Shown: piece after piece, positions 43,807 through 53,943 of the stretch
Position numbering within the stretch: position 1 is the first letter of the stretch
How the letters are laid out: every line of letters starts with the position of its first letter
NCBI RefSeq assembly: GCF_030651185.1
Contig: NZ_JAUSCJ010000004.1
Span: 1 to 64,000 of the forward strand
Direction of reading: 5' to 3'
Length of the DNA: 64,000 nt
Source: Phenylobacterium sp.
Lineage (GTDB): Bacteria; Pseudomonadota; Alphaproteobacteria; Caulobacterales; Caulobacteraceae
The notes under the pieces: model-generated
Seen by the model: only the letters and a program-made list of their open reading frames with translations
What the model was told of the DNA's origin: nothing
The model's database searches: none
Translations under genes and position numbers: made by a program

Positions 43807-43843
43807 ATCGCTTTTCGATCAAGACAATTATCGAAAAACGATA
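43807..43843. promoter_or_regulatory. Paired dyads ATCG-N5-CGAT, candidate operator of the DUF2975/XRE cluster
   Basis: ATCGCTTTTCGAT (43807-43819) and TATCGAAAAACGATA (43829-43843), each a dyad and mutually inverted. Confidence 0.55.
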
Positions 43844-43949
43844 TGAAACATTGGTAATGTTCAGCTTCCCCGCGCGCAATCCCTTGCAATTGAAGGGCGC
43901 GCGCGCGGCGACTATGGTCCGCCTTCGCATTCGAACCGGAGGTTTTCCC

Positions 43950-44549
43950 ATGGCGCTGAAGCTCGAACCCGGCGCGCGGCTGGTGGTGGCGACGCACAAT
44001 CCCGGCAAGGCCGTCGAGATCGCCGCCATTCTGGAGAACCGCTTTTCCCTGGTGACCGCCGGCGAACTGGGACTGCCCGAGCCCGACGAGACCGAGACCA
44101 CCTTCGTCGGCAACGCCCTGCTCAAGGCCCGCGCCGCCGCCGACGCCAGCGGCCTGATGGCGCTGGCCGACGACTCCGGCCTGTCGGTGGCGGCCCTGGG
44201 CGGCGCGCCCGGCATCTTCTCGGCCCGTTGGGCGGGACCGGAGAAGGACTTCGCCATGGCCATGGGCAAGGTGGAGGCGCGGATCGAAGAGACCGGCTCG
44301 GAGGACCTGTCCTGCTGGTTCACCTGCGCGCTCGCCGTCGCCTGGCCGGGCGGCCCCGCCGTGGTGGTGGAAGGCCGGCTCGACGGGACCCTGACCTTCC
44401 CGATGCGCGGAACACGCGGCTTCGGCTACGACCCCATCTTCACGCCCCTGGGCCACCAACAGACCTTCGGGGAGATGGACCCCGCCGCCAAGGACGCCAT
44501 GAGCCACCGGGCGGTCGCCTTCGCCAAGCTCAAGGCCGCCGTCCTTTGA
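43950..44549 (+). CDS. rdgB: XTP/dITP diphosphatase (RdgB/HAM1)
   Basis: [18 protein letters not shown]...[25 protein letters not shown]. Confidence 0.96.
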   Translation: MALKLEPGARLVVATHNPGKAVEIAAILENRFSLVTAGELGLPEPDETETTFVGNALLKARAAADASGLMALADDSGLSVAALGGAPGIFSARWAGPEKDFAMAMGKVEARIEETGSEDLSCWFTCALAVAWPGGPAVVVEGRLDGTLTFPMRGTRGFGYDPIFTPLGHQQTFGEMDPAAKDAMSHRAVAFAKLKAAVL

Positions 44550-45691
44550 ATTTGCTGGGGGTCTATATTCACTGGCCCTACTGCGCGCGCATCTGCCCCT
44601 ATTGCGACTTCAACGTCCTGCGCGACCGGGGCCGGGAAGTTGAGCAACGCGCCCTGAAGGACGCCATCCTCGCCGACCTGCGCCGCCACCGGGCGCTGAC
44701 CGGGCCCCGCGAGCTGACCTCCATCTTCCTGGGCGGCGGCACGCCGTCGCTGATGGACCCCGACTGGGCCGGCGAGATGATCGCCCTCTGCAAGTCGCTC
44801 TGGACGCCGGCGGCGGACCTGGAGATCACCCTGGAGGCCAATCCCACCGACGCCGAGTCCGGCCGGTTCTCAGGCTTCGCCGACGCCGGGGTGCAGCGGC
44901 TGTCCCTCGGCGTCCAGGCCCTGGATGACGCCAGCCTGGCCCTGCTCGGCCGCAACCATGGCGCCGACGAGGCCCGCCGCGCCGCCGCCCTGGGGGCGAA
45001 GACCTTCCCGCGCCTGTCGCTGGACCTGATCTACGCCCGCCCCGACCAGACCGCGCAGGCCTGGCGCGCCGAACTGGCCGAGACCATCGCGCTCGGCGCC
45101 GAGCACCTGTCGCCCTACCAGCTGACCATCGAGGCGGGCACCGCCTTCGACCGGGCGGTGAAGCGCGGAACCCTGGTCCCGGTGGCTGAAGACCTGGCCG
45201 CCGAACTGTTCGACGTGACCCAGCAGGTGCTGACCGATCACGGCTTTACCGCCTACGAGGTCTCCAACCACGCCAGGGGCCAGGCCGCCCGCTCGCGCCA
45301 CAACCTCGTCTACTGGCGCGGTCAGGACTATGTGGGCGTAGGCCCCGGCGCCCACGGCCGCCTGACGCTGGAGGGGGCCCGCACCGCCACCTTCGCCGCC
45401 GCCAGACCCGCCGACTACATCGCCAAGGTCGCCGGGACCGGCCTGGGCTGGGCCACCCGCGAGGCCCTCACCGGCCAGCAGGCCGCCGAGGAGCGCCTGC
45501 TGGCCGGCCTGCGCATCGAGGAGGGTGTTTCCTTCGCCGAGATCGCGGCGCTAGCCCTCACGCCAGTCCATCCCGAGGTGCTGGACCTGATCGGCGCCGG
45601 CCTGCTCGCCCCCGATCCTGACCGGCTGAGGGCCACCCCGGCGGGCCGCCTGGTGCTGAACTGGGTCACCAGCCGGCTGGCGCTCGCCTGA
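44546..45691 (+). CDS. hemW: Radical SAM family heme chaperone HemW
   Basis: [46 protein letters not shown] start overlapping rdgB stop. Confidence 0.92.
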   Translation: MNLLGVYIHWPYCARICPYCDFNVLRDRGREVEQRALKDAILADLRRHRALTGPRELTSIFLGGGTPSLMDPDWAGEMIALCKSLWTPAADLEITLEANPTDAESGRFSGFADAGVQRLSLGVQALDDASLALLGRNHGADEARRAAALGAKTFPRLSLDLIYARPDQTAQAWRAELAETIALGAEHLSPYQLTIEAGTAFDRAVKRGTLVPVAEDLAAELFDVTQQVLTDHGFTAYEVSNHARGQAARSRHNLVYWRGQDYVGVGPGAHGRLTLEGARTATFAAARPADYIAKVAGTGLGWATREALTGQQAAEERLLAGLRIEEGVSFAEIAALALTPVHPEVLDLIGAGLLAPDPDRLRATPAGRLVLNWVTSRLALA

Positions 45692-45734
45692 GCCCAAGCT
45701 TGCCATGGGCGCCCGAACCGGCGATTCCTCGTCC

Positions 45735-46607
45735 ATGTCCCCCCGCCCGCCGCCGCCCGAACTGTCGCAAGCGCCCCTGGCGCCGGGCCTCTACCTAGTG
45801 GCGACACCGATCGGGAACCTGCGGGACATCACCCTGCGCGCCCTAGACGTGCTGGCCGCCGCCGACCTGGTGCTGGCCGAGGACACCCGCGTGGCCGGCA
45901 AGCTGCTCTCCGCCTACGGCCTGTCGAAGAAGCTGGAGCGCTACGATGAGCACTCCGCCGACCGGGCCGGCCCCAAGGCCCTGCAGATCCTGAGCGAGGG
46001 CGGCCGGGTCGCCCTGGTGTCGGACGCCGGCACGCCCCTGGTGTCCGACCCAGGCTACCGGCTGGCGCGGGAAGCCATGGCCGACGGCCTGCCGGTCTAT
46101 CCGATCCCCGGCGCTTCGGCCCTGCTGGCCGGGCTGACGGTGGCGGGCCTGCCCACCGACCGCTTCCTGTTCGCCGGCTTCCCGCCGCCCAAGAGCGCGG
46201 CGCGCCAGACCTTCTTCCAGGAACTGGCCGGCCTGCGCGCCACCCTGGTGTTCTTCGAGGGGGGCAGCCGGGTGGCCGCCAGCCTGACCGACATGGCCGC
46301 CGTGTTCGGCCCGCGCGAGGCCGCCGTCTGCCGCGAACTGACCAAGCTCTATGAGACCGTCACCCGCGCGCCCCTGGACCAGCTGGCCGCCGACAAGCGG
46401 TTCGCAGCGCCCAAGGGCGAGTTCGTCATCGTCGTGGCCCCCGGCCGCGAAGAGGCCGCCACCGAGGCCGATGTCGACACGGCGCTCACCCAAGCCCTGG
46501 AGCGGCTGGGCACCGCCGACGCCGCCAGCGAGGTGGCCAAGGCGCTGGGTCTGCCGCGGCGCGACCTCTACAGGCGGGCCATGGCGCTCAGGGACACCAA
46601 GCCGTGA
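45735..46607 (+). CDS. rsmI: 16S rRNA (cytidine1402-2'-O)-methyltransferase
   Basis: GLYLVATPIGNLRDITLRALDVLAAADLVLAEDTR...VSDAGTPLVSDPGYRL. Confidence 0.96.
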   Translation: MSPRPPPPELSQAPLAPGLYLVATPIGNLRDITLRALDVLAAADLVLAEDTRVAGKLLSAYGLSKKLERYDEHSADRAGPKALQILSEGGRVALVSDAGTPLVSDPGYRLAREAMADGLPVYPIPGASALLAGLTVAGLPTDRFLFAGFPPPKSAARQTFFQELAGLRATLVFFEGGSRVAASLTDMAAVFGPREAAVCRELTKLYETVTRAPLDQLAADKRFAAPKGEFVIVVAPGREEAATEADVDTALTQALERLGTADAASEVAKALGLPRRDLYRRAMALRDTKP

Positions 46608-46978
46608 ACCCCCTCCGCCAGGCACGCGGGGCGGCCGCGAGGCTCTCTGGCCGGCGGGCCGAGGTCTGGGCGGCGATCTGGCTGATGCTGAAGGGCTACC
46701 GCATCCTCGGCTTCCGACTGAAGACCCCGCAGGCCGAGATCGACCTGCTGGCCCACCGCGGCGGGGTGCTGGCGGTGGTGGAGGTCAAGTCGCGCGCGAC
46801 GATGCTGGCGGCGATGGAAGCGGTGAGCGCCGACCAACGGGCTCGCCTGCGCCGGGCCGGGGCCACGCTGGCGGCCCGGCGGCCCGCGCTGCACAACGCT
46901 GCGGTGCGCCTGGACCTGATCGCCCTCGCGCCCGGCAAACTTCCAAGACATAGTCCCGACGCCTGGAGAGGCGCGTGA
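46604..46978 (+). CDS. YraN family protein (UPF0102)
   Basis: RAEVWAAIWLMLKGYRILGFRLKTPQAEIDLLAHRGGVLAVVEVKSRAT. Confidence 0.92.
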   Translation: MNPLRQARGAAARLSGRRAEVWAAIWLMLKGYRILGFRLKTPQAEIDLLAHRGGVLAVVEVKSRATMLAAMEAVSADQRARLRRAGATLAARRPALHNAAVRLDLIALAPGKLPRHSPDAWRGA

Positions 46979-46985
46979 GGCTTAG

Positions 46986-47801
46986 ATGAGTCGCGAGGAC
47001 GCTGAGACCTATCTGACCCAAGCGGGGCAGTGCGTGGACGGCGACTTCCCCCTGCTGGAAGCCGCCATCGCCTGCGCCCTGCACGAGGATCCCAGCCGCG
47101 ACGCCCAGCAGGCCCGAGACCTGGGAGAGGCGGGCGTCGCGCACCTGACCCAGCGCCTGGCCAACGAAAGTCCCGAGGAGGCCCTGGCCGAGGCCATGGC
47201 CGGCGACCTGAGGCTCGGCGGCGACCTCTTCACCTACGAACATCCCGACAACGCCGACATCCTGTCGGTGGCCGAGCGCCGCAAGGGCCTGCCGGTGGCG
47301 CTGGGGGTCTACTACCTGCATGTCGCGCGAAAGTGCGGCCTGACGGTCCAGGGCGTCGATTTCCCCGGCCACTTCCTGCTGCGCATCGAGACCCGGGAGG
47401 GGCCGCTCGCCCTGGACCCCTATGCCGAGGGCCGGGTGGTGCTGCCGTCGGAGCTGACCCGGCGGGCGCTGCACGCGGGCCTGACCCCCAACGTCGCCGA
47501 CCGCCTGGACCGGCTGATGGCGCCGGCCCCCGACCGCGCCGTACTGATGCGGCTGCAGAACAATATCTTCGCCCGCGCCGTGGCGGCCCGGGACTTTGGC
47601 CGCGCCGAGCGCGCCGCCCTGCGCCGGGCCCTGCTGGACCCCAGCGACCACCGCCCCTGGCTGGACGTCGCCGCGGCCCGCGAAGGCCAGGGCGCCCTGG
47701 CCGGCGCCCTACAGGCCCTGGCCCGGGCCTCGACCCTGGACGGCGGCGCGACGCTGGCCGCCCGCGCCCATCGCGAGCGCGTCCGGCTGCAACTCAACTA
47801 A
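46986..47801 (+). CDS. Transglutaminase-like/SirB1 family protein
   Basis: [53 protein letters not shown]. Confidence 0.85.
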   Translation: MSREDAETYLTQAGQCVDGDFPLLEAAIACALHEDPSRDAQQARDLGEAGVAHLTQRLANESPEEALAEAMAGDLRLGGDLFTYEHPDNADILSVAERRKGLPVALGVYYLHVARKCGLTVQGVDFPGHFLLRIETREGPLALDPYAEGRVVLPSELTRRALHAGLTPNVADRLDRLMAPAPDRAVLMRLQNNIFARAVAARDFGRAERAALRRALLDPSDHRPWLDVAAAREGQGALAGALQALARASTLDGGATLAARAHRERVRLQLN

Positions 47802-47866
47802 GCAGCGCTGGCGCTCGCGCCCGCCGCGACCTATCTGAACGCCTCAGCTTGCAAGGAAGCCTGCCC

Positions 47867-48814
47867 ATGTCCCTGAAGGTCGCCGTCCAGATGGACCCCC
47901 TGGAGGGGATCAATATCGAAGGCGATACGACCTTCCTGATGATGCAGTCGGCCCAGGAACGGGGCCACAGCCTGTGGGTCTACACGCCTGAGCGCATGGC
48001 CCTGGAGAACGGCAAGCTCACCGCCAAGGGCCGTGCGGTCACCGTCCAGCCGGTGAAGGGAAACCACGCGACCTTCGGGCCCTGGGAGACCCGCGACCTG
48101 TCGGAGTTCGACGTCGTCCTGCTGCGCCAGGATCCGCCCTTCGACATGGCCTACATCACCTCCACCCACTTCCTGGACGCCATCCACCCGGGGACCCTGG
48201 TGGTGAACAACCCCACCGAGGTGCGCAACGCGCCGGAAAAGCTGTTCGTCACCACCTTCCCCGGCGTGCAGCCCCCGACCCTGATCACCTCCGACCTCGA
48301 GGCCATCTACGAGTTCCGCGCCCGACAGGGCGACATCGTGCTCAAGCCGCTGAACGGCGCCGGCGGTTCGGGTGTCGCCCGCCTGTTGGCCGACGACCCC
48401 AATCTCGACGCCATGCTCGACCTGCACCGGATGATCAGCCGCGAGCCGGTGATCGCCCAGAAGTACGTGCCCGCCGTGGTGAAGGGCGACAAGCGCATCC
48501 TGCTGGTGGACGGCGAGCCGGTCGGCGCCATCAACCGGGTGCCCAGCGCCGGCCAGATCCGCTCCAACCTGGCGGTGGGTGGCCGGGCCGAGGCCGTCGA
48601 GCTGACGGCGCGGGACCTGGAACTGTGCGGGATCATCGGGCCCGAATTGAAGCGCCGGGGCCTGATGTTCGTCGGCATCGACGTGATCGGCGACTACCTC
48701 ACCGAGATCAATGTGACGTCACCCACCGGCGCCGTCGCCTTGAAAAAGTTCACCGGCGTCGATGCGACAGTTCTGCTTTGGGAACGCGTTGAAGCGATTC
48801 GCGCCACGGTCTAG
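47867..48814 (+). CDS. gshB: Glutathione synthase
   Basis: [34 protein letters not shown]...[13 protein letters not shown]-type motif [20 protein letters not shown]. Confidence 0.97.
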   Translation: MSLKVAVQMDPLEGINIEGDTTFLMMQSAQERGHSLWVYTPERMALENGKLTAKGRAVTVQPVKGNHATFGPWETRDLSEFDVVLLRQDPPFDMAYITSTHFLDAIHPGTLVVNNPTEVRNAPEKLFVTTFPGVQPPTLITSDLEAIYEFRARQGDIVLKPLNGAGGSGVARLLADDPNLDAMLDLHRMISREPVIAQKYVPAVVKGDKRILLVDGEPVGAINRVPSAGQIRSNLAVGGRAEAVELTARDLELCGIIGPELKRRGLMFVGIDVIGDYLTEINVTSPTGAVALKKFTGVDATVLLWERVEAIRATV

Positions 48815-48949
48815 CTTGTGAGATGAGAAATGTGGTCTAGGCCACGGAAACCCCTCATCTTCTCTATAGGTTCCTTTTTTGTTCTTGATCCGACCCGCGC
48901 GGCGTGCTGGGGTTGTGGATAAAACATGCTCAAACCGGGGACATGAGCC

Positions 48950-50485
48950 ATGGCTGCGCGGGTCGTCACGCTGGCGTTTCAAGGGGTTGAGGCCCGGCGG
49001 GTCGATGTCGAGGTGCAGCTCACCGGCGGCGAGTTCGCCTTCATCCTGGTCGGTCTCGGCGACAAGGCGGTGGGCGAGAGCCGCGAGCGGGTGCGGGCGG
49101 CCTTCTCCGGTCTCGGCCTGTCGCTGCCGGGCAAGCGGATCATCGTCAACCTGGCGCCCGCCGACCTGCCCAAGGAGGGCAGCCACTACGACCTGCCCAT
49201 CGCGCTGGCCGTCATGGCCGCCATGGGCATTATTCCCCCCGACCGGCTGACGGAATGGGCGGCCATGGGGGAGCTTTCCCTCGACGGCCGCATCGTCCAG
49301 GTGGCCGGCGCCCTGCCGGCTTCCGTGGCGGCCGGCGCCCTGGGCCTGGGCCTCATCTGCCCCGAGGCCTGTGGGGCGGAGGCGGCCTGGGCTGGCGACA
49401 CCCAGATCCTGGCGGCGCCCTCGCTGATCTCCCTGGTGAACCACTTCCGCGGGACCCAGATGCTGTCACCGCCCAAGCCCGGCGCGATCCTCGACGGCGA
49501 GCGGGTCCCCGACCTGCGGGAGGTGAAGGGCCAGGAGAACGCCAAGCGCGCCCTGGAGATCGCCGCCGCCGGCGGCCACAACCTGGCCTTCACCGGACCG
49601 CCGGGCTCGGGCAAGTCGATGATGGCCGCCCGCCTGCCGGGCTTGCTGCCGCCGCTGTCGCCCGCCGAGCTGCTGGAAACCTCGATGATCCATTCGGTGG
49701 CCGGCCTCATCGCCAAGGGCGAGCTGACGCGGGCTCGGCCGTTCCGCACTCCGCACCATTCGGCCACCATGGCGGCCCTGACCGGCGGCGGGGTCCGCAT
49801 CAAGCCCGGCGAGGTGTCCCTGGCCCACAACGGGGTGCTGTTCCTGGACGAGCTGCCGGAGTTCTCGGCCCAGGCCCTGGATTCGTTGCGCCAACCCCTG
49901 GAGACCGGCGAGGTGGTGGTGGCCCGCGCCAACGCCCACGTCCGCTATCCGGCCCGCTTCCAGCTGGTGGCCGCCCAGAACCCCTGCAAGTGCGGCCACG
50001 GCGGCCCCGGACGCGGGGCCTGCGGCCGCGCCCCGCGCTGCCAGACCGACTATCAGATGAAGGTCTCCGGCCCCTTCCTGGACCGCATCGACCTGCAGAT
50101 CGACGTGCCGGCGGTCAGCGCCGCCGACCTGGCCCTGCCCGCCCCATTGGAGGGCACGGCGGAGGCCGCCGCCCGGGTGGCCCAGGCCCGCGACCTGGCC
50201 GCCGAACGCGCCGCGGCCTCTGGCCATGAGCGCGCCGAGCCGATCAACGCGCGGGCGGAAGGCGACTGGCTGGAAACCATCGCCGACCTGGATGCGCCGG
50301 CCAAGGCCCTGCTGGCCAAGGCCGCCGAGGCCAATCGCCTGACCGCCCGGGGCTGGACGCGCACCCTGCGCCTGGCCCGCACCATCGCCGACCTGGAGGG
50401 CGGGGGCGCTATCAGGCGGGTCCACGTCGCCGAGGCGCTGATCTATCGGCGGGTGGGCGCAGGCGGCCTAAGTCCGGTGGGCTAG
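48950..50485 (+). CDS. comM: YifB/ComM family Mg chelatase-like AAA+ ATPase
   Basis: GPPGSGKSMMAARLPGLLPPLS...RPFRTPHHSATMAALTGGG...FLDELPEFSAQALDSLRQPLE. Confidence 0.93.
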   Translation: MAARVVTLAFQGVEARRVDVEVQLTGGEFAFILVGLGDKAVGESRERVRAAFSGLGLSLPGKRIIVNLAPADLPKEGSHYDLPIALAVMAAMGIIPPDRLTEWAAMGELSLDGRIVQVAGALPASVAAGALGLGLICPEACGAEAAWAGDTQILAAPSLISLVNHFRGTQMLSPPKPGAILDGERVPDLREVKGQENAKRALEIAAAGGHNLAFTGPPGSGKSMMAARLPGLLPPLSPAELLETSMIHSVAGLIAKGELTRARPFRTPHHSATMAALTGGGVRIKPGEVSLAHNGVLFLDELPEFSAQALDSLRQPLETGEVVVARANAHVRYPARFQLVAAQNPCKCGHGGPGRGACGRAPRCQTDYQMKVSGPFLDRIDLQIDVPAVSAADLALPAPLEGTAEAAARVAQARDLAAERAAASGHERAEPINARAEGDWLETIADLDAPAKALLAKAAEANRLTARGWTRTLRLARTIADLEGGGAIRRVHVAEALIYRRVGAGGLSPVG

Positions 50486-50902
50486 GCCGGCCCGTCGCTC
50501 GCGGTGCATGTTCCAGGCGCCGACCGCGAGGGCGCCCAGCACCAGATAGCTCCAGATCGCCAGGCCGCGGAAATAGGCCAGGGTGCGAACCCCGGGATCG
50601 ACGGCGATGGCGATGTGGGTGATCACCGCCAGCAGCTGGAAGGCGGCGGCGAACAGCAGCCAGGTTCGGTCGGTGGTGGCCGCGAACCAGACCAGCAGCA
50701 GCATGAACATCGCGTCCACGATAAAGACCCCCCACTGGGGATCCATCAGGGCGTTTCGGTAGGCGAGCGGGGTGAGGATCCAGGCCGCGAGGTTGGCCAT
50801 GGCGATGCTCCGCTCCGGCCCCGCGCCCCGCCACAGAGCAAGGCCGGAGACCAGGACCATCAGGACGATCCAGGTCTGTTGGGCGAGGGTGGCGAAGACC
50901 AA
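50468..50902 (-). CDS. Hypothetical membrane protein
   Basis: 144-aa ORF with about four TM segments, MVFATLAQQTWIVLMVLVSGLALWRG... Confidence 0.6.
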   Translation of the reverse strand: MVFATLAQQTWIVLMVLVSGLALWRGAGPERSIAMANLAAWILTPLAYRNALMDPQWGVFIVDAMFMLLLVWFAATTDRTWLLFAAAFQLLAVITHIAIAVDPGVRTLAYFRGLAIWSYLVLGALAVGAWNMHRERRAGLAHRT

Positions 50903-50971
50903 AGGCGTCGGGCCCCCAGCGGCTGAGGGCCCGATCTTGTCAGAAACCGGCCTGGGTTTGTAGCGGCGAGC

Positions 50972-51334
50972 TTAGGCGGCGCGCGCAGCCCGGGCCACGG
51001 CGCGCAGGTCGCGCGCGCCGTCGGCGATCATCTGCGGCTTGGGCAGGGAGTCGCCGTACATCACCGCGCCCAGGCCCATCTGCTTCTGGGCGATGCTGAG
51101 CTCCATATGGGTCTCGCAGATGGCGCGCCGGGCGGTGGCGAGCGCGGCGAAGGCCTCGCCGGCCCGTTCCACGGCGCCCTGGCCGATGAGCGCCGAGATG
51201 CCGGCCTCGGTGCGCAGGCCCGGCATGATGCCGGCCAGGGCGGCGGCCTTGGCCAGGGCCAGGTCGATGGCGGCCTCGGCTTCGAAGAGGCTGGCGGCGA
51301 CTTGGTCTGCGACCAGGCGGCGTTGCTTGAGCAT
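50972..51334 (-). CDS. Hypothetical protein
   Basis: 120-aa ORF MLKQRRLVADQVAASLFEAEAAIDLALAKAAALAGIMPGLRTEAG..., helical, natural composition. Confidence 0.65.
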   Translation of the reverse strand: MLKQRRLVADQVAASLFEAEAAIDLALAKAAALAGIMPGLRTEAGISALIGQGAVERAGEAFAALATARRAICETHMELSIAQKQMGLGAVMYGDSLPKPQMIADGARDLRAVARAARAA

Positions 51335-51403
51335 GAGCGATCTCCTGCACGCCGGGCGACCCGGCGCGGTGCTGCTGAAAAACGAAGGGGATGTGGGGGT
51401 TAG

Positions 51404-52180
51404 CTAGGCGAGGTCTTGCAGGGCGTGCAGGCCGGCCAGCATCCCCCCGAAAGCCAGGGCGGTGATGATGGCGATCAGACCGATCAGCCCCAGTCGGGCG
51501 GCGGGACCTAGGGCATTTCGGCCGATCCCTCCTGAGGGGGCTGGAAGCCCTCGTCCAACAGCGCCCAGGTCATGCAGAGGATTTCGCGCAGGACCATTTC
51601 CGGCGGCTTGAAGTGCGACATCTTGGCCGTGGCCGAGACCAGGTCCCGGGCCATCGCCGCCTTGGCCGGACACCCCGCCAGATCGGCCAGCTGGCGCTCC
51701 AGCTGGCTCCAGGTGAAGCCCGGGGCCTGAAGCCCCTCGGCCCGCATCTCCGGCCAGCGGGCCTGGAAGGCGTCCACCTCCTGGCCCAGCCGCATCACCC
51801 GGTTCACCGCCGCCCTCTGCTCCTGGCCTTCCCAGTCCGGTTGGGACGGGTCCACCTCGAGCAATGCTTTCATCCAATCGGCCATCGGCCTGTCCTCCCG
51901 TGTCGCCCCAAGGAGGGACCGCGGGAGGACGGCTGTCTGTCCTGATCGGATCGTGTCCTGACGCGATCAGGACACCGCGGTCGTGGTCGGCAAGGCGCCG
52001 CGCGGCTTCGTAGCGGTCGTCGACCCCCAGCTTGCGGCGCGCGCGGTCGCAATAGGTGTCGACGGAGGTCTTGGACATGCCCAGCTCGCGGGCGATCTGC
52101 TTGGAGCTCAGGTGCCGGTCCACCAGCCGCAGACATTCCCGCTCGCGCGGGGTCAGAAGCTCGACGGGATCTTCGGTCAT
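51404..52180 (-). CDS. LuxR-type HTH ORF with C-terminal TM segment; central linker overlaps another ORF
   Basis: N-term MTEDPVELLTPRERECLRLVDRHLSSKQIARELGMSKTSVDTYCDRARRKLGVDDRYEAARRL; C-term ARLGLIGLIAIITALAFGGMLAGLHALQDLA; open throughout. Confidence 0.65.
   Translation of the reverse strand: MTEDPVELLTPRERECLRLVDRHLSSKQIARELGMSKTSVDTYCDRARRKLGVDDRYEAARRLADHDRGVLIASGHDPIRTDSRPPAVPPWGDTGGQADGRLDESIARGGPVPTGLGRPGAEGGGEPGDAAGPGGGRLPGPLAGDAGRGASGPGLHLEPAGAPAGRSGGVSGQGGDGPGPGLGHGQDVALQAAGNGPARNPLHDLGAVGRGLPAPSGGIGRNALGPAARLGLIGLIAIITALAFGGMLAGLHALQDLA
51508..51885 (-). CDS. 125-aa hypothetical protein, overlapping the HTH-TM ORF in another frame
   Basis: MADWMKALLEVDPSQPDWEGQEQRAAVNRVMRLGQEVDAFQARWPEMRAEGLQAPGFTWSQLERQLADLAG...; RBS ggaggacaggccgATG; natural amino-acid composition. 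Confidence 0.65.
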   Translation of the reverse strand: MADWMKALLEVDPSQPDWEGQEQRAAVNRVMRLGQEVDAFQARWPEMRAEGLQAPGFTWSQLERQLADLAGCPAKAAMARDLVSATAKMSHFKPPEMVLREILCMTWALLDEGFQPPQEGSAEMP

Positions 52181-52406
52181 TTCCTGTGCTCGCCCATAAG
52201 GTGGGTAGTTAAAAGCCCCCGCGGAGTTTCGTCCAGGCGTAACCTCCTCGCCGGCGACGTTCCGCTTATGCATCAGGCATTTGCGGCGCCAGGGCCGGAC
52301 CCAAAGACCGCCGTTCTCCCACGCCAGAAAGTTGCAGCTTCGCCGGAAGACGGGCGTTGTCCGCCGCTTGACCGCCCGTTAAGCCGCCGGCGCCTAAGCT
52401 TGCTCC

Positions 52407-53903
52407 ATGGCCCGCAAGCACACGACCCCCAACCTTCCCGACGCCCGCGTTAGCGCCGAGCAGCTCGCCTCGCTCAGCCACGAATTCCGCACGCCCCTCA
52501 ATGGCGTGCTGGGGATGGCGCGCCTGCTGGAGGGCACCGGCCTCACCGCCGAACAGAAAGCCTATGTGTCGGCCCTGCGGGAGTCCGGCGAGCACCTGCT
52601 GAGCCTGGTCAACGACGTGCTCGATTTCGCCAAGCTGGGCGCCGACAAGATCGAGCTGCATCCCGCCACCATGGACGTCGAGGGCCTGCTGCGGTCGGTG
52701 AGCGAACTGCTATCGCCGCGCGCCCAGGAAAAGGGGCTGGAGATCGCCTGGGCCGCCCCCACCGGCATCGGCCAGGCCCTGGCCGACGAGGGACGCCTGC
52801 GCCAGATCCTGCTCAACTTCGCCGGCAACGCCGTGAAATTCACCGAAACCGGCGGCATCCTGCTGACCGTCGCCGAGCGCGACGGCTCGCGCCTGCGCTT
52901 CAGCGTCGCCGACACCGGTCCCGGCGTCACCCAGGCGGCGCGGGAGAAGATCTTCGAGGCCTTCGCCCAGGCCGACCCCTCCTATGACGGCGCCCAGCTG
53001 GGCGGCGCGGGCCTGGGCCTGGCCATCGCCCGCAAGCTGGCGACCGCCATGGACGGCGAGGTGGGCGTCGAGGACGCCCCTGGCGGCGGCGCGCTGTTCT
53101 GGTTTGAAGCGGCTTTCCCGCGCCTCACCGCCCTGGGCGAGGCGCCTCTGGCGGGCCGCACCGTGGGCGTGCTGTCTCCCAATCCCGTGGTCTGCGAGGC
53201 CGCGCGACGCCAGGTCGAGGCCGCCGGCGGCACGGCCGTGACGGGCGAGGACAAGAGCGCCCAGGTCCTGCTGGTGGACCATGCGCTCGCCCCCTCCTGC
53301 CCCCCCGACTCCCGCCCCGCCATCATCCTGCTGCCGCCCGGCGAGCGGGCCCGCATCGAGACCTACCGGGCCCAGGGCTTCGCCGGCTACCTGATCAAGC
53401 CCCTGCGCCGCGCCTCCCTGGCCGAGCGGGTGCTGGCGGTGCTGGGCGAGGGCGCCCACCGCGCCGAGAGCGCCGAGGACGAACGCATCGCGCCGGCCAT
53501 CGCGCCGGGCGCCCGGGTGCTGCTGGTGGAGGACAACGCCATCAACGCCCTGCTGGCCCGCACCCTGCTGGCCCGCGAGGGCTGCAAGGTCGACCACGCC
53601 GGCGGCGGAGAGGACGCCATGGCGGCCCTGAAGGTCGGGCGCTACGACCTGATCCTGATGGACATGCGGATGCCCGGCATGTCGGGGCTGGACGCCACGC
53701 GGGCCCTGCGCGCCGCCGGCCTGGACACCCCGGTGGTCGCGTTGACCGCCAACGCCTTCGAGGACGACCGCCACGCCTGCCTGGCGGCCGGCATGAACGA
53801 TTTCCTGGTCAAGCCCTTAGCGCCGGACGCTCTGCGCGGGATCCTGGCCAGGCTGACCCGCGGCGGCTGGACGGAAACGACGGACCGCGCCAAGGTCGGC
53901 TGA
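52407..53903 (+). CDS. Hybrid sensor histidine kinase/response regulator, soluble, no obvious input domain
   Basis: LSHEFRTPLNGVLGMARLLE H-box; GGAGLGLAIARKLATAMDGEV; C-terminal REC LLVEDNAINALLARTLL...LILMDMRMPGMSGLDATRALR. Confidence 0.94.
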   Translation: MARKHTTPNLPDARVSAEQLASLSHEFRTPLNGVLGMARLLEGTGLTAEQKAYVSALRESGEHLLSLVNDVLDFAKLGADKIELHPATMDVEGLLRSVSELLSPRAQEKGLEIAWAAPTGIGQALADEGRLRQILLNFAGNAVKFTETGGILLTVAERDGSRLRFSVADTGPGVTQAAREKIFEAFAQADPSYDGAQLGGAGLGLAIARKLATAMDGEVGVEDAPGGGALFWFEAAFPRLTALGEAPLAGRTVGVLSPNPVVCEAARRQVEAAGGTAVTGEDKSAQVLLVDHALAPSCPPDSRPAIILLPPGERARIETYRAQGFAGYLIKPLRRASLAERVLAVLGEGAHRAESAEDERIAPAIAPGARVLLVEDNAINALLARTLLAREGCKVDHAGGGEDAMAALKVGRYDLILMDMRMPGMSGLDATRALRAAGLDTPVVALTANAFEDDRHACLAAGMNDFLVKPLAPDALRGILARLTRGGWTETTDRAKVG

Positions 53904-53943
53904 GGCCGGGCCGCCCCCGGCGCCGATCTCGGGGGAGGCCGCC

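Noticed and set aside
52181-52406. EcfG-type (GGAAC...GTT) promoter in the divergent HTH/kinase gap
   Set aside because: GGAAC is present on the minus strand but spacing to GTT is shorter than the consensus; not convincing.
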